Part shown: positions 57,256 through 64,000 of the stretch, one piece after another
How the letters are laid out: each line of letters opens with the position of its first letter
How positions within the stretch are numbered: the first letter of the stretch is position 1
Assembly: GCA_964601275.1 (NCBI GenBank)
Contig: CAZRMV010000002.1
Coordinates: forward strand, 415,755-479,754
From: JAOZPE01 sp964601275
Lineage (GTDB): Bacteria; Krumholzibacteriota; Krumholzibacteriia; JAJRXK01
Reading direction: 5' to 3'
Length of the DNA: 64,000 bases
The notes under the pieces: generated by a model
What the model saw: the letters and a program-made list of their open reading frames with translations, nothing else
Databases searched by the model: none
Told to the model about the DNA's origin: nothing
Made by a program: the position numbers and the translations under genes

Positions 57256-59319
57256 ATGAGAGTTCGGCGAATCCTCCAATGTCGTTTCGGGATGGCCCTG
57301 CTGCCTGGGTACGGCCCAGCACGGCTGCTCGTGCGCAGCCTGGCCCTGCTGCTGGCGTGCGGGTTGGGCTGCTTCTCCGGGGTTCCAGGAGCGCGGGCGG
57401 CCGTTCCTCCGCCGCTTTCGATCCAGGTGTATTTCGATCAACAGATGCAGAGCAATTCCACGTATTTCGAGCAGTTGGGTTCGAGGACGATTCCCTTCTA
57501 CGTCGTGGCCTACGACCTTCCCGACTCGATCGATGCGGTGCGTTTCCGATTCGACCTCAGTGATTCCGTGCTCACGAGTGTCGCGATGGTCGTCGCGGAT
57601 CTCCAGCCCGCCGCCGGCTGGCAGAATGGAGGGGCGGACGATGAATACCTCCTCCAGGCGGTAGATGGCTGCGCTGATGGATCCGGACGCGTGGTGCTGG
57701 CCGTCGGATCCCTGTTCGTGATGTTCCTGGATCAAGCTTCCATCGTCACCGATCTCCAGCTGTGCCTCGGAGCGATCGTCGTTCCCGGTGGCACGGGAAG
57801 CGGCCTCGATGTACGGCGCTGCGGCGATCCCACGTGGATCCCGCTGCAGCTTCATTACCCGGGATGCGCGATTCTCAATCCGAAGGACCTCACGCCGGCT
57901 CCCATTCCCGACAACGATCCCAACTGGCTGACCCTGGAACTGCAGGGACCGGTGACCGGAGAGCCGACGACCCCCATCCATGTGTCGATGATGGCCGGCA
58001 AGTCCCTGGAGAAGGTGGCAACCGGCGATCCCGCGGCCATCGGCAGTTTCCACTACCGCTTGCGCTGGGATCCGGCGATCGCCACCTACCAGGGAATCAC
58101 CGTCAACGATGTCTTCGGATTCACGGTGCAGGTCGTCCCCCAGCCGGGCCAGCTGGAGGTCCGGCTCGACGGCGGAAGCGGCTTCGTGGGTCCGCCCTGG
58201 TTGCCCAGCTCGACGCTCGTGGCGAGCATCGATTTCCTGCTGGCAGACCAGGTGGGCAGCACCGCGATGACGGCGGAGATCCTCCAGCTCACTGATCGTT
58301 CCGGGTTGGACATCAGCTTCACCGGTCCGGATTCGGTGGTCATCACCAGCGACTGCGTGCCGGGGGACGTCATTCCGAATGGTGAGGTCAATTCGCTGGA
58401 CGCGCTCGCCGTCCTTCGGTACGTGGCGGCTCTCGATGTCCCGGACCCGCGGGAGGCCTGCCGTGCCGATGTCAACCGGAACGGGTCGGTCGACGCCGGC
58501 GATGCGGTGCTGGTCTTGCGGAAGGCAGTCGGCCTGATGGCGGCACGGGGCGACGACGGCCGCGAGGAATTCCCATCGGACGAGCACGCGCTTGCCCCGC
58601 CAGAAGCCCGGCGGAAGGAGGGCCGCGTCGAGATCCCGCTGCAGGATGTGACGATCCAGGACCTGGGGGCGGGCCGCGTTGACATCCTGCTGGACGGTGC
58701 GGCGATCCGGAACCCGGGGGACGGCCGCATCGAACTCCCGCTGGACGATGTGGCGGGCCTGGACCTCTGGCTCACCTTCGATCCCGAACAGGTGGAACTC
58801 TCGGGTTGGGATGTGGGCAAAGGCTTCGCCGAGGTTGTGAATCAGCGCCCCGGGAGCTTCCGTCTTGCAGCGGCGCGGGCCCAGATGAATGCGGCCAGCT
58901 TGAAGCTCGACTTCGAGGGGTCGGGCCGCGTCGAGATCAAGGAACTGCGCACCTGGAACGCTGAAGGGAAGTTGACGAGAGAGGTCTCCGGCGAGATCGT
59001 CGAGCTGGGTGACAACGGCCGGGACACCCCTTTGGTCGATGCCGGGCATCCACTTTCCTGTTATCCGAGCCCATTCAATGCGGAAACGACGATCGTCTTC
59101 CACCAGGACGTATCCGGACCGGCGGGCCTCCGGATCGTGGACGCGCATGGTCGCCTGGTGTGGAGTTGGAAGACCTCTGCCGGCAGAAGCGGCCTCAACC
59201 GGGTTCTGTGGAAGGCCGTGGATGGACAAGGACGACCGGTCGCGAGCGGGGTCTACCGCGTCGTCCTCGAGGCGCCCGGAGGGGTGCGGAAGGTGTGGCC
59301 GGTGACCCTGGTGCGTTGA
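57256..59319 (+). CDS. Secreted cohesin-like/dockerin protein with FlgD-like C-terminal domain
   Basis: The 687-residue product has a long signal peptide (LLVRSLALLLACGLGCF, cleavage near ARAAVP, residue 50). A beta-rich domain (about 50-215) and a cohesin-like domain (about 225-360) follow. A type I dockerin sits at about 373-430 with both calcium-helix repeats: DVIPNGEVNSLDALAVLRYV and ADVNRNGSVDAGDAVLVL. Three 17-residue repeats (GRVEIPLQDV-type, about 456-506) precede a further beta region and a FlgD-like Ig domain (about 600-687: SCYPSPFNAETTIVF, final PVTLVR). Dockerins bind cohesins, so it may dock to a cohesin-bearing partner, perhaps its neighbour. ATG 57256 follows the upstream stop closely. 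Confidence 0.87.
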   Translation: MRVRRILQCRFGMALLPGYGPARLLVRSLALLLACGLGCFSGVPGARAAVPPPLSIQVYFDQQMQSNSTYFEQLGSRTIPFYVVAYDLPDSIDAVRFRFDLSDSVLTSVAMVVADLQPAAGWQNGGADDEYLLQAVDGCADGSGRVVLAVGSLFVMFLDQASIVTDLQLCLGAIVVPGGTGSGLDVRRCGDPTWIPLQLHYPGCAILNPKDLTPAPIPDNDPNWLTLELQGPVTGEPTTPIHVSMMAGKSLEKVATGDPAAIGSFHYRLRWDPAIATYQGITVNDVFGFTVQVVPQPGQLEVRLDGGSGFVGPPWLPSSTLVASIDFLLADQVGSTAMTAEILQLTDRSGLDISFTGPDSVVITSDCVPGDVIPNGEVNSLDALAVLRYVAALDVPDPREACRADVNRNGSVDAGDAVLVLRKAVGLMAARGDDGREEFPSDEHALAPPEARRKEGRVEIPLQDVTIQDLGAGRVDILLDGAAIRNPGDGRIELPLDDVAGLDLWLTFDPEQVELSGWDVGKGFAEVVNQRPGSFRLAAARAQMNAASLKLDFEGSGRVEIKELRTWNAEGKLTREVSGEIVELGDNGRDTPLVDAGHPLSCYPSPFNAETTIVFHQDVSGPAGLRIVDAHGRLVWSWKTSAGRSGLNRVLWKAVDGQGRPVASGVYRVVLEAPGGVRKVWPVTLVR
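58621..58770. repeat. 51-bp tandem repeats inside the dockerin protein gene
   Basis: Units start GGCCGC at 58621, 58672 and 58723, each 51 bp or 17 codons, encoding GRVEIPLQDVTIQDLGA, GRVDILLDGAAIRNPGD and GRIELPLDDVAGLDL. A related fragment GGGCCGCGTCGAGATC recurs near 58923, so the array has probably expanded and decayed. Confidence 0.75.
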
Positions 59320-59345
59320 GAAACCGCGTCCGCTCCCGGAAACAC

Positions 59346-59375
59346 TTGCCTTGCCCCCCGTGGCGGGGATAGAAT
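59346..59375 (+). promoter_or_regulatory. Candidate promoter for the C25 peptidase gene
   Basis: TTGCCT (59346-59351) and TAGAAT (59370-59375) are spaced 18 bp, with a small CCCCG/CGGGG hairpin (59356-59368) in the spacer. Transcription would start about 70 bp before ATG 59451. Confidence 0.42.
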
Positions 59376-59450
59376 GCGATCAGTTGGTCTCATTCCCCCG
59401 CACGCCCGTGAGGGAGCGCCCAGCCCGATCTCCCTCCATTGGAGGTTACC

Positions 59451-61829
59451 ATGTCTGCCAGCTCAGGGCGGCGAGCGCATCTCTCGTCGTTCCGCCTGCT
59501 CGCGCCCGTCCTCTTCCTCTGTTTCATGGCATATTCGACCGACGCAGCCGCCCAGAAGCCCCAGGAATGGATCTCCTTCGATCAAAGCCCACCCGGAACG
59601 CCCCCGACCATCACCCTCCTGCCCGGATCGGGGCCCGACCAGGCCAGCTTCCGGGTGGAGATCCACGGATTCTGGCAGGGCTCGAAGCTCGGACCCGATC
59701 AGAACAACTACACCACCTTCGACATCCCGGGGGCGGGCTTCGTGGGGCAGACCGGCGCGCCGATGCTTCCGGCGATCCAGTTCCCGCTGGCGGTGCCCAG
59801 CACCAGTCCCGACGGTGGGTCGCTCCTGAACCGCGGGGTCGAATCCCTGAACCTCGTCGATCTCGGACCGGTCCTGGTGTGGCCGCAGCCCATTCCCGAA
59901 CGGGACGATGCGGAAGGAACACCGGAGATCTTCCAGCGCGACGATCGCATCTACGCGGGCCAGACGGTCTGGCCTGCCGACGACGGCCCGGCCGCGGTTG
60001 CCATCGTGCCGACCAACAGTCCTCTGCCACACGCCACCAGTTGGGTCTATCCCTTCCACTGGGATCCGACGACCGGCAATCTCCGTTTTGCCCAGGCGTT
60101 CGTGGTGGGCTTCGCGGTGGATGTTCCCATCGCGACGTATCCGCAGATCACGCCGTGGCGAGCCCGCATTGCGGAAAAGAACTTCTACAACTGGAACGCG
60201 GTCCGCACTCACTTTCCGGTGAATTTCAAGTTGTATACCGGGCGGTTCCTCTTCATCTATCCCCAGGATCTTCGGCCCGCGCTTCTGCCGCTCATCGACC
60301 AGAAGAAAGCGCGGGGCTTCTTGGTGACGGAAATGACCACGGAATCGATCGGGAATACCTGCACCCAGATCAGGACGGCCATCCAGAGCTGGTACTCCAG
60401 CACCTTGTCCGAGGTCTTCGACCAGTACTGCCTGTTGGTCGGGGACACCGACGTCATCCCCATGTGCGATTCCCCGACGACTCCGAACGCCGGGGTGGTG
60501 CCGACCGAGGATCTCTACGCCTCGACCGTGGGAGACGATCTGAACGAGGAGGTATATCTGGGCCGCCTCTCGGTGGATGACGCCGCCGACCTGGAAAACC
60601 AGGTGCGCAAGATCCTGGGCTACGAGAATACGCCGGTCTTCGGATTGAACTACCGGAGGGTCGGCCTGGTCGCACACAAGGAAGGGGCGCCGGGCAAATA
60701 CGAGGGAGCCCAGGAGTCTGTCCGGACGGCGAGCTACACCACGCCTCCCGATTTCACAACCCTGTACGGCAGTGCGGGCGCCACCGACGCCGATGTCAGC
60801 GCGCTGATCGACGAAGGTGTGGGGATCGTCGCTTACCGGGGGCACGGAAGCACGCACGCGTGGACGGGGTGGAACACCGGCGGTGAGTACTACAACACAA
60901 CCGATATCAACGGCCTGGCCAACGCTCCGCGCACCCCGCTCATCTGGTCGTTCGCCTGCACCAACCTGGACCTCCCGGCTTCCGATTGCGTCGGAGAACG
61001 GTGGATGAGCGAGGTCGATGACGGGGCCACCTTGTTCTATGGCGCCAGTGTTGCTTCGTACACCAGTCAGAACCACGAGCTGGACCGGGCGATGTTCCGC
61101 GCCGTCTTCGACTACGGAACGACGACCATCTCGCACGCCATCGAGACCGCCGAAGCGGAGATGGCGTTCAACGTGGGATCGGACAACGCTTGGATGTACG
61201 GACTTCTCGGCGATCCCGACTTGACGGTTCGGACCTCCACGGGCAATTCCTGGATCGCCATTGCCAACGATGTGGTGGCGATCTGTGACACGCCGCCCTG
61301 CACCTTCGAGGTGCTGGTGAAAGACCTCCAGGGGAACCCGGTGCCCAATGTCCTGGTCTCGGCCTGGAAGCCGGTGGTGTGGGGGAAGGGTTCGACCGAC
61401 GAGGTCTTCGACAATGGGTATACCGGGGTGGACGGGACGGTCCAGCTCGCGGCGGCCACCACCCCGGGCCAAGTGCGATTCTGGGTGCGCGACGTCGACG
61501 GCAACGAAGACAACGGTACCGTGAACTTCGTCACCGGAACCGGTGTCGGGGGAGGGTTGGACACCCGGTTCTTCCTGCGTGCGTTCCCCTCGGTCACCAC
61601 CTCGAGCACGGTCTTCGATTTCGGCCGCGTGGCCGATCAGGAGCTGGCCATCACCATCTACGATGTGAAGGGGCGGAAGGTGCGTTCGCTCGTCGCGCCC
61701 GCCGGGCTGCGGCAGTTGCCGTGGGACGGCCGGGATCAGGGTGGAGTGCCGGTGGCGTCGGGGGTGTACCTGGCAAGGATGGTGGTGAACAACACGGCCT
61801 ACCGCACGAGGGTCACGATGTTACGGTGA
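59451..61829 (+). CDS. Secreted gingipain-type cysteine peptidase (C25) with FlgD-like C-terminal domain
   Basis: A 792-residue exported protein. After the signal peptide (LLAPVLFLCFMAYSTDAAAQ) comes a pro-region-like part (about 35-260) and a C25 catalytic domain (about 265-600). YCLLVGDTDVIPM marks the core strand, VAYRGHGSTHAW carries the catalytic His near residue 465, and IWSFACTNLDLP carries the catalytic Cys near 502. MYGLLGDPDLTVR is the typical end of the domain. An Ig-like segment and a FlgD-like domain (about 715-792: LPWDGRDQGGVPVASGVY, final VTMLR) follow. Activity is probably proteolysis outside the cell or processing of exported proteins. ATG 59451 is set by GGAGG just upstream. 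Confidence 0.9.
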   Translation: MSASSGRRAHLSSFRLLAPVLFLCFMAYSTDAAAQKPQEWISFDQSPPGTPPTITLLPGSGPDQASFRVEIHGFWQGSKLGPDQNNYTTFDIPGAGFVGQTGAPMLPAIQFPLAVPSTSPDGGSLLNRGVESLNLVDLGPVLVWPQPIPERDDAEGTPEIFQRDDRIYAGQTVWPADDGPAAVAIVPTNSPLPHATSWVYPFHWDPTTGNLRFAQAFVVGFAVDVPIATYPQITPWRARIAEKNFYNWNAVRTHFPVNFKLYTGRFLFIYPQDLRPALLPLIDQKKARGFLVTEMTTESIGNTCTQIRTAIQSWYSSTLSEVFDQYCLLVGDTDVIPMCDSPTTPNAGVVPTEDLYASTVGDDLNEEVYLGRLSVDDAADLENQVRKILGYENTPVFGLNYRRVGLVAHKEGAPGKYEGAQESVRTASYTTPPDFTTLYGSAGATDADVSALIDEGVGIVAYRGHGSTHAWTGWNTGGEYYNTTDINGLANAPRTPLIWSFACTNLDLPASDCVGERWMSEVDDGATLFYGASVASYTSQNHELDRAMFRAVFDYGTTTISHAIETAEAEMAFNVGSDNAWMYGLLGDPDLTVRTSTGNSWIAIANDVVAICDTPPCTFEVLVKDLQGNPVPNVLVSAWKPVVWGKGSTDEVFDNGYTGVDGTVQLAAATTPGQVRFWVRDVDGNEDNGTVNFVTGTGVGGGLDTRFFLRAFPSVTTSSTVFDFGRVADQELAITIYDVKGRKVRSLVAPAGLRQLPWDGRDQGGVPVASGVYLARMVVNNTAYRTRVTMLR

Positions 61830-61851
61830 GCGGAACCGGACGGCGGCTGAC

Positions 61852-61974
61852 TCGTTTTCCTCCACGGAGATCGTCTTCGAACTGCCCCGATCGGATTGGG
61901 TCGAACTGCAGATCATCGACCCACGGGGCCGCAGGGTCCGCCGCTGGGCCGGACCGAGGGACGTCGGCCGATAA
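61852..61974 (+). pseudogene. Fragment of a FlgD-like C-terminal domain
   Basis: A frame starting after a TGA at 61849 reads LVFSTEIVFELPRSDWVELQ followed by IIDPRGRRVRRW, then a stop at 61972. This is the first half of the FlgD-like domain seen in five intact genes here, with no upstream gene and no C-terminal half. It lies 20 bp after the C25 peptidase stop, so a paralogous gene probably decayed or was cut by the transposon events next door. Confidence 0.6.
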
Positions 61975-62010
61975 GTCGTGCGCTGAGGCTTGCGGGGATC
62001 ATGGGCCATT

Positions 62011-62142
62011 TCAGGGTACAGGTTCGTTCCCTGACGTGAGCTCATCCCCATCAACTGACACCTGAACTGGAATCTTCACGGCCTCCTGAGGATGGCCTCC
62101 GTACTCCGCCGGAGTCAGATCTCCGAGCGAACTGTGAGGCCG
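62011..62142 (-). pseudogene. C-terminal fragment of an IS3-family transposase
   Basis: Reading the minus strand from 62142, RPHSSLGDLTPAEYGG is the typical end of an IS3-family OrfB integrase domain. The frame then continues about 27 residues to a stop at 62013-62011. The rest of the transposase is missing. It abuts, in opposite orientation, the plus-strand fragment that begins at about the same base. Confidence 0.7.
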
Positions 62143-62390
62143 AGAACGCCGAGTTGAAACGGATGTACGCCGAGCCTGCGACTTGGCGGGTTTGCCCCGC
62201 TCAGCGTGGTACAAAGAGCCCCTGGATCGCCTATCTCCTTGAGGATCTCGATCAGGTCCGGGAGATGGCCCGGGAGTGGGTGATCGAGTACAACGAAGAG
62301 CGGCCCCACGACGCGTTGGGAAAGATCTCCCCAACCGTCTTCAGGAAGAAGGTTGAAGCCGAAAACTCCAGTCATGAACTGTCCGCCTGA
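62142..62390 (+). pseudogene. Internally deleted IS3-family transposase fragment
   Basis: On the plus strand ENAELKRMYAE matches the end of IS3 OrfA. After about 20 unrelated residues the sequence resumes with LDQVREMAREWVIEYNEERPHDALGKISPTVF, the C-terminus of OrfB (shown here in parts: LDQVREMAREWVIEYNEERP, HDALGKISPTVF). The DDE core is deleted, so it cannot transpose. No terminal inverted repeats are recognised. Confidence 0.75.
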
Positions 62391-62411
62391 CGCGGAAGCT
62401 TGCGGTTGAAC

Positions 62412-62963
62412 TCAGAGTTCGGTGATCTCTCCGGAACCGCCGCCGGCGGGAGGATCGTCTCCAGGAACAGCCAGACCCAGAGTGCGGCGAAGCTCATCTG
62501 ACAGTGGACCAGGCTTGTCGGGGCCCACATCGCCTGGATCTTCACCGTTCTCGATGCAGAATTTCAGGCGTGGATAGCTGAGGTCCATGTCTTGGGAATA
62601 GAGGTCGAGGACGGTCTTGAACTGGGCTGGCGTGATCGTGCCGTCCATGACCCACATGTCTGCGTAGACCGCAATCTCACCGTCGGATTCGTCATATCCG
62701 AACTTGATCATGCGATACTTGTAATTGATGGCGGCGAGAAGGCGCATCACCGCATCGCGGTGGGGGCTGTCTGGCGGGCAATTGAGATAACCCACGCTTC
62801 GAAACTGAAGAAACCGGCCATCCACCTCCACGAGAATGACAACTTGATACTGGTGGAAAACCCCGGTCATCAGGTACAAGAGGCTGCTACCGGAAGGATC
62901 GAGGAAGTACTTGAGACCCGCCTGGTCGGCGAGGTTCTGAACCTGGGAGATCGACAATGTCAT
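62412..62963 (-). CDS. YbjN-domain-like protein
   Basis: A 183-residue soluble protein resembling YbjN/type III chaperone-like folds: an N-terminal helix (ISQVQNLADQAGLKYFL), strands LYLMTGVFHQYQVVILVEV and FLQFRSVGYL, a helix HRDAVMRLLAAINYKYRMIKFG and then EIAVYADMWVMDGTI-TPAQFKTVLDLY. The C-terminal 40 residues are Gly/Pro-rich and probably disordered. YbjN proteins are often small partners of larger machines. It starts at ATG 62963, 21 bp after the stop of the Clp-type ATPase gene on the same strand, so they are likely co-transcribed. Confidence 0.72.
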   Translation of the reverse strand: MTLSISQVQNLADQAGLKYFLDPSGSSLLYLMTGVFHQYQVVILVEVDGRFLQFRSVGYLNCPPDSPHRDAVMRLLAAINYKYRMIKFGYDESDGEIAVYADMWVMDGTITPAQFKTVLDLYSQDMDLSYPRLKFCIENGEDPGDVGPDKPGPLSDELRRTLGLAVPGDDPPAGGGSGEITEL

Positions 62964-62984
62964 GTGAGGTGTCCTTTCATTGGG

Positions 62985-64000
62985 CTACTTCACAAGGAAC
63001 GCCAGACTTGAGCCACGGAGCTGCCGGGAGATCGTGAGGGACCCAGCAGACTGCGGAGGCGGAGCTTGCGCATCGGGGGTGTCGCAGAGTGTGGGATCTC
63101 TTTCGACGAGAAGAGTGTGGATGCCTTCCAGCTGCCCCTCACTCTCTGCAGCAATGATCTCACGGGAGATGACGTCCACCAAGGCGAAGAGTTGCCTTGC
63201 ACCGAAGTGGGGTTGCCAGTGGCTTGCCAGAGTCTCCACAACCGGGGCATCATACCGGAGAGAACGAGCTGTGTCCTCGACGCGCTTCGCCAAACGGTCG
63301 AGGGCCCGCGTGAGGATTCGACGGATGGCTTCAGTACCGAGCATTGAGAAGAAGAAGCAATGATCGATTCGTCCCAGGAAGGCGTCGTGGAAGCCCAGGG
63401 CACGCAAGGCATTCTGGAGGTTCTCGACATCGTGGGCGGTTCCGGCTGCCTCGATGCTTCTTGAGGTTCCAGAGCTGGAGAAACCGATGGATGGTCTGGG
63501 TTGCTCCAAGGAGCCGGCATTGGTGGTGAAGATGATGAAGGCACGCCGGAAATCCAGCACATTTCCCTCTACATCCTCACATCGTCCGTCGTCCATGATC
63601 TGCAGGAGGAGATCGCTGATGGAGAAGCTCGCTTTTTCGATTTCGTCGAAGAGCACCACGCTCTGGGGTTGATCACGGATCTTGGAGAGTTCCCCCCCCT
63701 TGCCACGTACATAACCGATGTATCCCGGGGGAGCGCCCAGGAGGACGTTCAATGCCGCGGTGTTGTCCTGGGCCGTCCCCTGGAGCATGTTGCAGTCGAT
63801 GCGGATGAGGGCCTCACGGCCACCTCCCAGGACTTCCGCCAACTGCAAAGCGGTTTCGGTCTTGCCCACACCGCTTGGCCCCCCGAAGAGAAAGACTCCA
63901 CGAGGACGAGAGCGACCTGATGCGAGACTTCCCAGGCTTCCCATGACCGATTGCGCGATTGCCTTCAGCGCCGCATCCTGGCCGATGATCTTCGAGCTCA
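62985..64000 (-). CDS. Clp/Hsp100 AAA+ ATPase, C-terminal part (5' end outside window)
   Basis: The frame is open to the window edge. The visible part is the D2 AAA+ module of a ClpA/ClpB-type unfoldase. It begins with KIIGQDAALKAIAQSV. Then come Walker A GGPSGVGKTETAL, pore-loop region GAPPGYIGYVRGKGGEL, Walker B SVVLFDEIEKA, sensor 1 FIIFTTNAGS, the arginine-finger-like FLGRIDHCFFF and sensor 2 HFGARQLFALVD. Unlike ClpB the C-terminal tail ends in a Pro/Ser-rich, basic stretch, and no ClpP-binding IGF loop is visible. Together with the YbjN-like gene it may belong to a specialised complex rather than general disaggregation (inference). Confidence 0.85.
   Translation of the reverse strand, partial: SSKIIGQDAALKAIAQSVMGSLGSLASGRSRPRGVFLFGGPSGVGKTETALQLAEVLGGGREALIRIDCNMLQGTAQDNTAALNVLLGAPPGYIGYVRGKGGELSKIRDQPQSVVLFDEIEKASFSISDLLLQIMDDGRCEDVEGNVLDFRRAFIIFTTNAGSLEQPRPSIGFSSSGTSRSIEAAGTAHDVENLQNALRALGFHDAFLGRIDHCFFFSMLGTEAIRRILTRALDRLAKRVEDTARSLRYDAPVVETLASHWQPHFGARQLFALVDVISREIIAAESEGQLEGIHTLLVERDPTLCDTPDAQAPPPQSAGSLTISRQLRGSSLAFLVK

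Overview
The window is 64 kb of GC-rich, gene-dense bacterial chromosome, open at both ends: an AMMECR1 gene is cut at base 1 and a Clp/Hsp100 ATPase gene is cut at base 64000. I see no rRNA, no tRNA, no CRISPR array and no intact mobile element. Five secreted proteins end in a FlgD-like immunoglobulin domain, and there are cohesin/dockerin-like modules, FG-GAP propellers and a gingipain-type C25 peptidase. Together with the base composition this suggests a free-living Gram-negative-type bacterium of the FCB neighbourhood, for example an Eisenbacteria- or Krumholzibacteriota-like candidate lineage. That placement is inference; no marker gene settles it. Outer-membrane proteins (a Wzi-like barrel and a small barrel) support a diderm envelope.

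Left part (1-28 kb) is mostly housekeeping and envelope. It holds a translationally coupled operon (AMMECR1, inositol-monophosphatase-like, SAM hydrolase, metallo-beta-lactamase), a lipoprotein and a DUF1579 protein. A minus-strand run follows (PhoH-like ATPase, lgt, RlmI-like and SpoU-like methyltransferases), then glnA, a PhzF-like isomerase, an NfeD/slipin pair and a small barrel protein. Next come a two-subunit ABC exporter, an orphan ParA, an O-antigen-ligase-like protein, a Wzi-like protein, PgeF, two membrane glycosyltransferases, a hemerythrin protein and secreted proteins.

Middle part (28-46 kb) is the most distinctive. An 11-heme cytochrome c is fused to a cytochrome b membrane domain (CbcL-like architecture). 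A carbohydrate locus of two GH130-type proteins and two GT4-type proteins is read out from a shared 247-bp divergent region. A five-gene operon encodes a pentaheme lipoprotein cytochrome, a Tat-exported molybdopterin-oxidoreductase-family protein, a four-cluster ferredoxin, an NrfD protein and a small membrane protein. This matches the subunit set of the Qrc/ACIII family of quinone-linked complexes. The two redox loci would let a quinone pool exchange electrons with periplasmic or extracellular partners.

Right part (46-64 kb) looks accessory. It has an HNH-endonuclease gene carrying and flanked by a 15-17-bp repeat that encodes a PEPAT peptide, large secreted proteins, two methyltransferases, a secreted gene with a duplicated signal-peptide segment, and a cohesin/dockerin protein with 51-bp tandem repeats. 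It ends with a C25 peptidase, a scar where two IS3 transposase fragments meet head to head, and a YbjN-like gene next to a Clp-type ATPase. Many genes overlap by 4 bp (ATGA or GTGA), so translational coupling is common here.
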